The notes: a model not told the origin generated them from the letters alone. A stretch of 10,416 nt of DNA from Temnopleurus reevesii (GCA_036244855.1 BQKZ01007513.1:1-10416); one strand, 5' to 3'. Shown: positions 1 through 8,018, counted from the first letter of the stretch. Program-made: numbers and translations.

Positions 1-1002
1 GAATTGAAAAGATAATGTCATATAATTCTTTTAACAAATTTAAGTTCGAAGCTTCTACCAACTTTTTGATTTTGATGGCTAGCTTACATCTTCTCCCAAG
101 GACCTTCTCAAGCTTAATGCCCAAGTAAAGTTTTGGTAAAAGCGAATACTTTTATCGCCAAATTTTATCTTCAAATGTATATAAAATAAAATATGGTAGC
201 ATGAATATCTTGCAAAGAAAGATTGTGCTAAAAATGATCAAGTTTTGAAAGAGCTATAACCTAAAATGTGCAAAATATTTTAGTGACGTGTTCTCCGACG
301 TTAATTTAATATTTTCTTTCTTGATAAAGGATAACTTCTTATGCGCAGAATTGGATGAAAATGTTTAGAATTTAATCTCTATGTATTCCTCTTTATTATG
401 CTTTTGTCAAATCTTGGAAATAACTTTGTATATGCCTGATAACAAGCAAAATATTATCATAACCAAGAGAGGGCGCTAAATGTGATTTAACGGTCAAATT
501 CAAATTTTCAAAAGAATCAGCTCGTAAAAAATATGCTATCGTCTCATAATGTGTATAAGAATTATATGTCACGATAAACATCCCTAAAATTCACATTTCA
601 TAATCTTTATCAAAATTATACTTGAGCTTTAATGATGTTGTTTACCTCTCTCTGTCTGTCGAGCACTGGCCCAATCAAAAGGTTGGTAGAAACTTGATTT
701 TATTTCATCATTCTCAACTGATGAAATTCTAATCTGCAATTTTACCATTACCTGTTTAGATGTGCTTTAACCGGAGTATAGATTATTATTGGAAAACGAT
801 GAGTAGATGAAAGGAAGTTTTATGTAGATTTTCTCTTTTTGATTGCATCCATTTTATTGTGCCCAAAAGCGTACATGTTATCCTATTTTATTTTAAATCT
901 ACGAAGGAAAAAAAAAGCTTCTGGACAGTTTTTTTTACCATTTCTAAAGATTGGAAAAGATTAGGGACATGCCATGGCTATGTGTTATGCAATATAACAA
1001 CT

Positions 1003-1027
1003 GAATATTATTATTATCATTATTATA
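1003..1027. repeat. Short ATT/TTA-type microsatellite
   Basis: The run reads as repeated TATTAT with one ATC interruption. It is short and intronic, with no sign of function. Confidence 0.6.
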
Positions 1028-1644
1028 AAAGTCATTCTGAATTGCTCCCTGTCTTCATCACAAAGTTGAGCATAGAGCAATAAGTATAATTCGGCATAGG
1101 TAATTTATCTGTAATCAAGATATTATGATAAGGATTATTCACAAGTTGCCTATCCATAAATGTTTTTCGAGATTGCTTCTTTATTGCACAAATGCACTTA
1201 TGAATCAGACAAATAAAGTTGTTAACAAAATGTCTTCATTCAAATTAACTTCACTTGCCCTCTAGCATTGTCGATCTAGTTTTACAAACTTTTTTGGTCA
1301 CTTTGATAAGATAATGTGGTAATATAAGACTTACATGTAGAATAAGGCAATAATACTGATATATACCGTAGTATCAGTTGTGCCCTTGACACGATTTCTA
1401 AGGTATCTCAGCTGCTACTTGAGAAAGGAAATTTACTTTTTCTGTAATGTAAAGGATATCTCTTGTATGGTTTAAATGAATGTCTTAGGGCTGTTGCATT
1501 GTTGAGTTTCTAATAGGGTGTTAAGTGGGAGGTCAGTTTAGGGATTTCTGCATTTTATTAGTATAGTCTGATTCACCATTTTGCAGAATAGTGTGTTTTG
1601 TTTCGATAATTCAGGGGAATGAAAACCATACCGAAATCTTAAAT

Positions 1645-1795
1645 CTGGGCCCTGTTGCATAGAAAGTTGTGTTTAACCGCACGTCAGAAACTCTAACGCA
1701 ACTCCATTTTCAACCAATCAGGAGCGCGTATTTAGGACTTGCGTTAAATTTTCTGAGTTGCTTTTAAACGCAATTTTTTATGCAATAGGGCCCAG
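1645..1795. mobile_element. Foldback MITE with GGGCCC termini
   Basis: The element begins CTGGGCCCTGTTGCATA and ends TGCAATAGGGCCCAG. The reverse complement of its right half matches the left half over about 60 nt with scattered mismatches, so almost the whole 151 nt is an imperfect palindrome. It has no coding capacity, as expected for a non-autonomous inverted-repeat element. The centre holds CCAATCA (1714-1720) followed by GCGCG. I could not identify a convincing target-site duplication, so the superfamily is left open. Several metazoan MITE families are known with GGGCCC-type ends. Confidence 0.8.
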
Positions 1796-2280
1796 TATTT
1801 CATCTGCCTGTACATTGCATTTATCAAGATATTTTATTCTCCATTTTCTGCAACCGATTTGTACACTATTCATTCACAGTCTAAGATAGCTAGCTTTGAT
1901 CAGAAGTGTAAAAAAAAAGGCTCTTTTTAATGATCTCATCAAATTTTGGGATGCTTTAGATATGAGCAATTTCCGTTTTTATACGTACCCATGAGTGAAA
2001 GTAGTTTCAAATACAAGATTATTGAAACCGCCTCCAAGAAAATATGGCTGGGGATCAAGTTTTGTCAGTGTGCATGAACTACCAGTATTTAGAGCATTTT
2101 GTTGGCCAGTGGTTGATTTAAATTTTATGAGTGCTGAGTTGATAGGTTGATGTAAATGTACAATGTAATTGCCATGTTTCTGATGATTCAGAAAATCCAA
2201 AGATGAATAAGTATTATCAAGCAAACAAATTAATGTAAATGTACACATTTATTTTGATTACTTAGAATTTGAATATCATT

Positions 2281-2334
2281 CAATGAGGTTTGCGGTTGCA
2301 ACATGTGGTCAATGAGGTTTGCGGTTGCACCATG
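2281..2334. repeat. 29-nt direct tandem duplication
   Basis: The unit CAATGAGGTTTGCGGTTGCA plus ACATGTGGT (2281-2309) is followed at once by a second, partial copy (2310-2334) that diverges at the last bases. It lies about 90 nt before the alpha-exon acceptor. Confidence 0.9.
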
Positions 2335-2378
2335 AATAACATTGTTTTATATTGTTTTCACCCATCTTTTTCTCTTTG

Positions 2379-2419
2379 CCCCCCCCCCCTCCTTTCTCTA
2401 TCTTTCATTTTCCTTTCCA
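2379..2419 (+). promoter_or_regulatory. Polypyrimidine tract and acceptor of the alpha exon
   Basis: A run of 11 C (2379-2389) followed by mostly T and C leads to the AG at 2419-2420. The long C homopolymer is unusual within a 3' splice-site tract and is likely to vary in length between alleles. Confidence 0.75.
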
Positions 2420-2420
2420 G

Positions 2421-2519
2421 ATTCGCAATGTAGAGAGTCACAAGTGCCTAGATAATATGGGGAGGAAGGAAAATGAGAAAGTTGGCATCTTTTCTTGCCA
2501 CGGCCAAGGGGGAAACCAG
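2421..2519 (+). CDS. GALNT1/13: Internal exon: lectin-domain alpha repeat of a GALNT1/GALNT13-like polypeptide GalNAc-transferase (partial gene)
   Basis: This 99-nt exon encodes 33 residues starting IRNVES and ending GGNQ. It contains the CLD motif (residues 9-11), a segment reading [12 protein letters not shown] and the closing CHGQGGNQ. From memory these match the alpha repeat of vertebrate GALNT1 and GALNT13 almost residue for residue. The family transfers GalNAc from UDP-GalNAc to Ser/Thr in the Golgi lumen, and the alpha repeat of the C-terminal lectin domain binds GalNAc through the Asp of CLD. The acceptor is TTTCCAG ending at 2420, after a pyrimidine tract with 11 C (2379-2389). The donor is CAG|GTTTGT at 2519/2520. 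Both boundaries are phase 0. The QxW-type motif that closes the repeat is split by the intron: NQ lies here and IF opens the next exon. In-frame codons continue upstream to an ATG at 2352, but that stretch is pyrimidine-rich intron. The catalytic domain must lie upstream of the window. Confidence 0.93.
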
Positions 2520-3063
2520 GTTTGTATTTTATCTCTTACTTAGTCTGTAAAAATTGCTACAGACTTTACAAACATTCGCCCTATTAAACCAGTAGAAAAC
2601 GAAGTCGGAAAGTATCTACAGTGTAGCTGTACAGGTGACATAATATTTAGGGATAGTTGCACTTTTGTGTGTCTGTCCTCAGAAAAGGATTTTCTTTTAA
2701 CATTTTTTTCGCATCTGGCCACTGAGGAAGAGTGCGACTTACTAACCTGTTTTGTTTGAATTTTAAGCTCTCCACCCATCGGACTGGAGAGTGCAGTATT
2801 TTGCCAATCTTGATTTTATTCCACTAAAGTTCTGATTTTCCACCAATATGTTCCCCAAATCTTCTACCCTGCTGTTAGAATAGGGTGGTCTGCTAATAGA
2901 TTCAAATTTATGCATGTTTCTTGCCAAGGAAAGTATATATATGTAGGTATGCGGTATTCCTCAAAGCGGTTAGTAACAATTGACCAATAAATATAATCTA
3001 TGTTTAGCATCACAATAATTGTTTGAAGTACATTATATTATTTACAGAACAAGCATTTTGAGT

Positions 3064-4488
3064 AAAATGATGTAATCTATATCCATCCAAAATGTTATGC
3101 TTAGATGTTGTAGTAATTTTACGCAAAGAAAAGTTCCTCATCTCTCTTTCTGTTAATGCATTGTAATGTTAAAAAAAAAAACACTGAGATCCTTGGAGTA
3201 AAGCTTTTAGAATAGATGTTGTGATGAGCATCATAGGGGTAACTTAATGCTGCAAGTAGCTTGTATGTAGAATTCTGTATTTAAAGGCAATAGATAGCAA
3301 TGAAAATTATATCTGAAAACAAGTTAAAAGGCAATCAATCTTATCGATACCCATGTAACTAAAAGTATCTGAAAATATGAAAGCATAAAAATATCGCTTA
3401 CTATCTCAAAAAAAGGGAAAATGAATTGCCGCTCAGAAACCACATGGTTTTGGGTAAACGGAAATACCGCGCTTTAACCCCCGGAGGTCCGGCAGAGGTT
3501 TGTCAGCGCATGGTGCCTTGCTGAAAAAAGATAAGCGTCCGGCTAACAGATTTCCATTGTTCAATCGCTTATATATTCAAATGTACTTGACGAATAAGCC
3601 CATAAAATACATAGCTTACCTATTTTAGGTAAAGGTTTAGAATTATGACTACCGCACTATCTGACTCGGCCAAATTTTATTTCGGTATTTGACAAAGCTA
3701 TCCATTGACTTTAAGTGTATTTTTGGAAGTTTGCTGTTTGATGTTGATACATAAGTTGTAGTCAAGTGGATTTTGTGTTCATCCCTTATCTGCAGCCTAT
3801 ACCAGAGGATAAAAATCACTTCTATAACACAGCGGTAAAAATTATTTGAGAACTGGGGACGAAATTTGGAATGGTTTTGCATGTTATTTTCCAACAGTTT
3901 AGAGGAAAAACAAAGAACTCCCAAATTCTGTGAAATAAAGCAGTATGCATGTTTAGTTGGTTTGGATTGGGGCTTTGACAAAGTCGTTCTCTGTTTAAAA
4001 AAATAATAATATTAGCAAGTATAATTTTTGTAATGAAATTGTTTGGCATGTTATTTTCCTGGGATGTGGGTGTATATCACTACAGTAAAGTAATCTGTAA
4101 AATACCTCAACAGAAACCTCTGAAATGATTTTTTTTCTGCATGGACCGAAAGTGCATTTGTATCTACCAAATAACTTCCAAATTATCCCTGTCTAAAATT
4201 AGATTCTTTTGCATGTTTCTGTTATAGGATATTGGTTTAATGTATGTTGATAATCTGTAAAAAGAACCCATAGATAAGTATTTTTAAATGGGACTGTTTT
4301 TGCATGCTTTTGATTACAAAAAGATATGCATGGTATGAAATAGAAATACTTTACAGGGCTCAGATGGGATGTAAGGTGCAAATTTGATGGCAAACGAATG
4401 TAGATTTTCTTTGAGATGAATAATATCTTTGCTTTGATGGGCAAGTCTAAAAAGAATTGCATGTTTTCCTCACCCTTTTGCTTGGGTC
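3064..4488. repeat. Tandem duplication block, copy 1
   Basis: This block aligns end to end with 4490-5712. Both begin AAAATGATGTAATCTATATCC, shown here as AAAATGATGTAATCTATATC plus C, and both end near TTGCTTGGGTC. The first ~70 nt are identical to copy 2; elsewhere the copies differ at roughly 10-20% of positions by eye and by several indels. Copy 1 alone carries the 3285-3710 element. It ends immediately before the N at 4489. Confidence 0.88.
3281..3714. mobile_element. TTAA-flanked non-autonomous DNA transposon (piggyBac-like MITE), 426 nt
   Basis: TTAA at 3281-3284 and again at 3711-3714 flanks a 426-nt segment (3285-3710). The left end reads AGGCAATAGATAGCAATG. The reverse complement of the right end reads AGTCAATGGATAGCTTTG, so 14 of 18 positions match as imperfect terminal inverted repeats. 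The homologous position in copy 2 (about 4803-4812) lacks the whole segment and reads GTATTGAAGTGT, an empty site with one changed base in the TTAA. TTAA duplication on insertion is characteristic of the piggyBac superfamily. The terminus motif is echoed internally at about 3324-3335 (TTAAAAGGCAAT). There is no transposase coding. Confidence 0.75.
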
Positions 4489-4489
4489 N
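4489..4489. other. Single ambiguous base (N) at the junction of the two tandem block copies
   Basis: The N sits exactly between the last base of copy 1 and the first base of copy 2. That placement suggests a contig or haplotype join rather than a random unread base. Confidence 0.7.
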
Positions 4490-5712
4490 AAAATGATGTA
4501 ATCTATATCCATCCAAAATGTTATGCTTAGATGTTGTAGTAATTTTACGCAAAGAAAAGTGCCTCATCTCTTTTTCTCTAAATGCATTGTAGTGTTTTAA
4601 AAAACGCTTAATTCCTTGAAGTACAGCTTTTAGGATAGATGTTGTGATGAGCGTCACAGTGGTATTTTAAAGGGATTTTAGCTGAGATTCAATGGGATTA
4701 CATGATAGAAAGGAATTGAAATTGACTCGTATACAAGCTTTACTCGAGAGCCTGTCCAGTCAATCGGATCTGAGTTTGACTGTAGCTTGCATGTAGAATT
4801 TTGTATTGAAGTGTTTTTGAAGTGTGATGTTTGATGTTGAGAAATAAGTTGTAGTCAAGTTGATTTTGTGTTCATCCCTTATCTGCAGTCTGTACCAGAG
4901 GATAAAAATCACTTCTATAACACAGCGGTAAAAAAATATTTGAGAACTGGAGGAGAAATTTGGATTGGTTTTGCATGTTTATTTTCCAACAACAAAGAAC
5001 TACATGTACTAAAGTTTTCTTTGAAATAAAGCAATTATGCATGTTTAGTTTGTTTGGAATGGGGCTTTGATAGGGTCGTTGTCTGTAAAAAAAAAAAATA
5101 ATAATAAATAAATAATAATAATAATAATAATATTTTTTATAATAAATAAATAAATAGATAAATAACAAAAAAATAATCAAAAAAATAATTAAAAAATAAA
5201 CAAACAGACAAACAAAATTCTAGCAAGAATAATTTATTTGTTTTTATTAAAGTTGATTTTACAGGGATGTGGGTCTATATTACTACAGTAAAGTAATCTG
5301 TAAAACACCTGAGCAAAAACCTCTAAAATGAAATTTTTCTGCATGGGCCTTTTGTGCATTTGTAATTTACCAAAGAAATTCCAAATAATTACTTGATAAA
5401 GTTAGAATCTTTTGCATGCTTCTGATATAGGATGTGGGTTTAATGTATATTGATAAGCTATAAAAAGGACTCCTCAATAGTTTTGTGGTAAAATGAGATT
5501 GTTTTTGCATGCTTTTGATTACAAAAAGATATGCATGGTATGAAATAGAAACACTTTATAGAGCCTAGAGGGGTGTAAGGTGAAAGGGTAATGGGGAAGG
5601 GTTGTAGAATTTCTTGAAAGGGATAATATCTTAACTCTGAATACACTAATATTATAGTTGATGGGCAAGTCTAGACATTATTGCATGTTTTCTGTGCCAT
5701 ATTGCTTGGGTC
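4490..5712. repeat. Tandem duplication block, copy 2
   Basis: This is the diverged second copy of 3064-4488. It lacks the 3285-3710 element. It carries about 105 extra bases at roughly 4670-4777 and an expanded AT microsatellite (5087-5217). Long matched stretches include 4840-4930 against 3748-3838 and 5506-5545 against 4301-4340. After 5712 the sequence continues into unique intron, whereas copy 1 is cut at the N. Confidence 0.88.
5087..5217. repeat. AT-rich microsatellite (TAA/TAAA/CAAA units)
   Basis: A homopolymeric A run is followed by AAT and AAAT units, then AAAC-like units. The matching site in copy 1 (about 3998-4012) has only a few such units, so the tract expanded in copy 2. Confidence 0.9.
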
Positions 5713-5917
5713 CCCGTTTGGATAATTGCATGTGATTACCATTCAGCTAATATGAAGCCTACCTTTAGATCCATTGCCTGGACCAAATACCCAGCATCCA
5801 TTGAAATATTTAAAAAAAAGCTTGGTCACATTCAAAGTGCAAAGTTCTCCAGGAACTGCATGAAAAGAAACTTGCATCAATTTTAAAAGGGCCTTCTTCA
5901 CCAATGGGAATATTGGT

Positions 5918-6100
5918 CTAATGGGGTGTTGCTCAAAATCAACTGCAAATCAACTGCAACTTTGCCAACTGAAACACGCATTTTCATTCGCCCACGGTAT
6001 GCGCGTTTAACAAGACGCGCACGAAACAATGATTTTGATTGGCGCGTTCCGATCAACTGCAACTTGCAATTATTGCAACTTTTGAACAACACCCCCTTAG
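5918..6100. mobile_element. MITE with GGGGTGTTG termini and probable TA target site
   Basis: The left end reads CTAATGGGGTGTTGCTCAAA and the reverse complement of the right end reads CTAAGGGGGTGTTGTTCAAA, a strong inverted repeat of about 20 nt that continues more loosely inward. TA lies at both outer edges (5919-5920 and 6098-6099), which fits a Tc1/mariner-type target-site duplication. The middle has TGATTGG (6036-6042) next to GCGCG. There is no coding capacity; the two short open frames on opposite strands here come from the palindrome. A cut-off copy of the same terminus lies at 9714-9738. Confidence 0.82.
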
Positions 6101-6178
6101 ACAAGATTAGAATACCAATCACGGCAGCCTATAAAGCTGAATGCAATCAATGTACAATGAAATAAACACAATTAGCTG

Positions 6179-6242
6179 AAGATGAAGTGTGCCTACTTTG
6201 AAAAATGTTCTTATTAAAAAGTTGTGTTTTCTTTGTTATATT
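6179..6242. repeat. 64-nt repeat upstream of the beta exon, shared with 7633-7696 and 10303-10366
   Basis: The segment starts AAGATGAAGTGTGC and ends TTTTCTTTGTTATATT. It matches 7633-7696 with about six mismatches and no gap. It lies 79 nt before the beta-exon acceptor. Confidence 0.8.
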
Positions 6243-6321
6243 TATTAAAACACAATTAACTATGATATTGACTACATTATGTAATATTTCTCTTTATTTC
6301 TTTCCCCACCTTTCTCTGCAG

Positions 6322-6462
6322 ATATTCGCCCTCACGAAGCAGAATGAGATCAAACACGATGATCTCTGTTTAGACGCCTCAGCTAATTCACATTATAAAG
6401 ATGTAGTGATGATTAAATGCCATGGTAAACATGGCAACCAGGAGTGGCTTTATAAAGAAGAT
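6322..6462 (+). CDS. GALNT1/13: Internal exon: lectin-domain beta repeat of the GALNT1/13-like transferase
   Basis: This 141-nt exon encodes 47 residues from IFALTKQNEIKHDDLCLD to the final YKED. The beta-trefoil repeat hallmarks are DLCLD (about residues 14-18) and a closing CHGKHGNQEW (about 33-42), which gives the CLD and QxW pair. It continues the previous exon in frame: NQ joined to IF corresponds to NQVF in the vertebrate enzymes, and EI-x-x-DDLCLD also matches them. The acceptor is TTTCTCTGCAG ending at 6321 after a clear pyrimidine tract. The donor is GAT|GTAAGT at 6462/6463, a strong consensus. Both ends are phase 0. A decayed duplicate of this exon lies about 400 nt downstream at 6738-6842. 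The open frame to the ATG at 6205 is intron read-through. Nothing in the exon looks broken. Confidence 0.94.
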
Positions 6463-6515
6463 GTAAGTCTGAACTGAGCTAGGTTATTATTCATTCTACC
6501 ATCAACATTTTACAA

Positions 6516-6694
6516 TACAGTGGAAGCTTGGTATAAAGAGATCTGATATAACAAAATACCTGATATAAAGAGATAAAAATTCTGGGTCCAGTTCTTTATT
6601 TATTGTTTTTTTAGTTTTGCTATAAAGAGATTACTGCTATAATAAGGCGTTTTTGATGGTCCCAAGCACATCATGATACTGAGTTTACACTGTA
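6516..6694. mobile_element. pogo/Tigger-like MITE (175 nt) with TA target-site duplication
   Basis: The element (6518-6692) starts CAGTGGAAGCTTGGTATAAA and ends TTTACACTG, whose reverse complement is CAGTGTAAA. TA flanks both ends (6516-6517 and 6693-6694). Internal GATATAACAAAATA and GATATAAAGAGAT resemble the 'GATATAACGAAATA' subterminal repeats I recall from pogo-group elements. It is non-autonomous with no coding region. A partial, more diverged copy follows at 6898-7045. Confidence 0.72.
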
Positions 6695-6737
6695 CAATAA
6701 GAAAGTAAATAAAGTACAATGCAGTAATAAACTTCTC

Positions 6738-6842
6738 ATCAAGCACGACGATCTCTGTTTGGATGCCTCAGCCCCCACAAAAAAAAAAAAATTCTCATTA
6801 TAAAGATGTAGTGATGATTAGTGATGGCTTTATTAAGAAGAT
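6738..6842 (+). pseudogene. Decayed duplicate of the beta-repeat exon
   Basis: This segment aligns with 6349-6462 of the beta exon and then continues into the same intron flank. It reads I-K-H-D-D-L-C-L-D-A-S-A in frame, identical in residues to the live exon despite five base differences, all silent. It then takes an insertion of C and A bases (about 6774-6790) that shifts the frame. About 30 nt covering the second Cys and the NQE part of the QxW motif are deleted, one Lys codon has become TAA in the original frame (6834-6836), and the donor GTAAGT has become TTAAGT at 6843. The first ~13 nt of the exon and a proper pyrimidine tract are also missing. It cannot be spliced as a normal lectin exon. 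Confidence 0.88.
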
Positions 6843-6897
6843 TTAAGTCTGAACTGGGCTAGAATATTATTCATTTTGCCATCAAAATTTTACAATA

Positions 6898-7045
6898 GAG
6901 TGGAAACTTGGTGAAGAGAGATCCGATATAACAAAATACATGATGAGGTAAAAATTCTGCTGCCCCTTCTCTGCCTCTGTCGCTGTTACATAAAAATCAC
7001 AGAATAATGCGTTTCTCCCATTTTGTAATACATCAGACAGTAGTG
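6898..7045. mobile_element. Diverged copy of the pogo-like MITE, carried along with the pseudo-exon
   Basis: GAGTGGAAACTTGGTGAAGA and GATATAACAAAATACATGAT match the start of the 6518-6692 element. The resemblance fades after about 6965, with a weak match around AATAATGCGTTT (7003 on). The right limit is approximate. It shows that the exon duplication took its 3' intron flank with it. Confidence 0.5.
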
Positions 7046-7070
7046 CTTTAGGCATGGATTCTTCTACAGT

Positions 7071-7746
7071 TAGAAAGGATCCATTAAGTGAATTCCTCTC
7101 CCGCAAAGGAATAAATGAATAATTACAGAACAATATCACCAGTAACTGCTACCATGTATCTCCTTGCATTAGCTACAAGAAGTGTTTCCCTTCTTTTTTT
7201 TCTCCCAGAGAAAAATCAATCTACTATGATTATTCTGTGCCTTATGTCATGATTAAGTCTATGTATGATTTATTTTTGCATTACGTTGTATTATGATAAG
7301 CATTACAAACTGGATTTGATATGGAGATCTATCTTGGGTATTGCTCATGAAATATGTATTTCGGGGGAGAGGAATTTCAAAATTGATCACCATGGAGTTA
7401 TATCCTTGCTACTGAAGAAGCAAGTGGATGGATACCGTAATTATTATGCAAAAGTAATCCATCTTGATTTGATATTCACCCCTGTTACCAATTGAGCTGA
7501 TTCGGTTTATCAGAGAAACAAAAGTCCATATTTCCAAAAGAGCGACGCGATATGAATTTAAATGATAATACAACTTTTTGATAAGAAAATGTTTTGAAGT
7601 GGGAACACTTAATCTTCAGCTGAAAAAACTGCAAGATGAAGTGTGCATACCATGAAACATTTTCTTATTCAAAAGTTGTGTTTTCTTTGTTATATTATAC
7701 AAACAAAATCCTATTCATTTGTAACAGACATTGTTGGCACAATATG
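7071..7746. repeat. Left copy of a ~676-nt near-identical direct duplication
   Basis: This matches 9740-10416. By eye I find only one 1-nt insertion and one substitution, both near 7519-7525 (AGAAACAAAAGTCC against AGAAACCAAGAGTCC). The match continues to the window edge, so the true duplicated length is greater. The left copy is intronic and runs toward the gamma exon. Confidence 0.95.
7633..7696. repeat. 64-nt repeat, second copy
   Basis: This is the counterpart of 6179-6242. Here it lies about 320 nt before the gamma-exon acceptor and is carried inside the larger duplicated block. Confidence 0.8.
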
Positions 7747-7895
7747 ACATTGCACTGTGCTCCCAAACGTGACATGTTCTAACAACACGAACATCCAAAC
7801 CTAGACAAATCTCTACTACCTTTTCACAAATTTGAGACGGAACTTTTAGAATTGTGCAACTGCTTGGCTTTAAATACATGAATAAGATTAATCCA

Positions 7896-7939
7896 TTGAC
7901 TACTGAAAGTCTATGGGAATTATAGAATTCAGTAGTCAA
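7896..7939. repeat. Perfect 12-bp hairpin with 20-nt loop, upstream of the gamma exon
   Basis: TTGACTACTGAA (7896-7907) is followed by its exact reverse complement TTCAGTAGTCAA (7928-7939). The hairpin ends about 80 nt before the gamma-exon acceptor. It may be a remnant of a foldback element or a pre-mRNA structure. Confidence 0.8.
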
Positions 7940-8018
7940 CGAGGTAATATATATTTCATAGCTTCTTGTCATTGGTTCTAACATTTTTTTTTGTTTTTTG
8001 TTTCCTCAATTTTTGCAG

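Larger units (their letters stand above)
1..2420 (+). other. 3' portion of an intron upstream of the alpha-repeat exon
   Basis: No recognisable exon of the transferase is present before 2421. The open frames on both strands are short, low-complexity and lack family motifs. The preceding exon should end just before the Ile of IRNVES, and no such segment with a phase-0 donor was found, so it lies beyond the left edge. The stretch holds a foldback MITE (1645-1795), a short ATT-rich microsatellite (1003-1027) and a 29-nt tandem duplication (2281-2334). I see nothing else in 1-1000. Confidence 0.75.
3878..5862 (+). promoter_or_regulatory. Dense one-stranded cluster of TGCATG hexamers (possible RBFOX-type intronic splicing signals)
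   Basis: TGCATG occurs on the gene's sense strand at 3878, 3946, 4138, 4210, 4301, 4327, 4458, 4788, 4972, 5038, 5340, 5413, 5506, 5532, 5682, 5727 and 5857, with one outlier upstream at 2911. I saw no CATGCA in the same stretch. UGCAUG is the established RNA-binding site of RBFOX splicing factors. All seven sites of block copy 1 have an intact partner in block copy 2 (3878/4972, 3946/5038, 4138/5340, 4210/5413, 4301/5506, 4327/5532, 4458/5682) although the surrounding sequence has diverged. Function is inferred. A degenerate repeat unit is an alternative source of the pattern. Confidence 0.45.
2520..6321 (+). other. Intron between alpha- and beta-repeat exons (3802 nt, phase 0)
   Basis: The intron runs from GTTTGT to CTCTGCAG. 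2520-3063 shows no feature I can name. 3064-5712 is two tandem, diverged copies of one block. 5713-5917 is unremarkable apart from two TGCATG hexamers. 5918-6100 is a MITE, and 6101-6321 leads into the beta exon and includes a 64-nt segment repeated elsewhere (6179-6242). Open frames inside it (for example the minus-strand frame at 4199-4657, which crosses an N) lack motifs and are treated as chance. Confidence 0.85.
6463..8018 (+). other. Intron between beta- and gamma-repeat exons (1556 nt, phase 0)
   Basis: The intron runs from GTAAGT to TTTTTGCAG. It contains a pogo-like MITE, a decayed duplicate of the beta exon with its flank, the left copy of a ~676-nt near-identical block, and a 12-bp hairpin close to the acceptor. 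The 76-codon frame at 7265-7495 has no recognised motif, and I do not call it a gene. Confidence 0.85.

Noticed and set aside
3450..3560. GC-richer stretch considered as a tRNA or other small RNA gene
   Set aside because: I could not fit a cloverleaf or internal A/B boxes, and it lies inside the TTAA-flanked element.
4199..4657. 152-codon minus-strand frame, the longest in the window
   Set aside because: It crosses the N at 4489 and the duplication junction, has no motif, and the matching region of the other copy does not keep the frame.
5926..6165. Open frames on both strands sharing a NNTPLD peptide
   Set aside because: They are the translated inverted repeats of the MITE, which give the same peptide from both ends and both strands.
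7194..7229. Acceptor-like pyrimidine tract and CAG at 7208 followed by a short phase-0 tail ending in TGA
   Set aside because: It could make a truncated transferase lacking the gamma repeat, but the tail would be only six codons with no similarity to anything, and no other support is visible.
7265..7495. 76-codon frame, also present unchanged at 9934-10164
   Set aside because: The second copy exists because the whole block is duplicated almost identically, so its preservation is no sign of selection. It has no family motif and lies in an intron.
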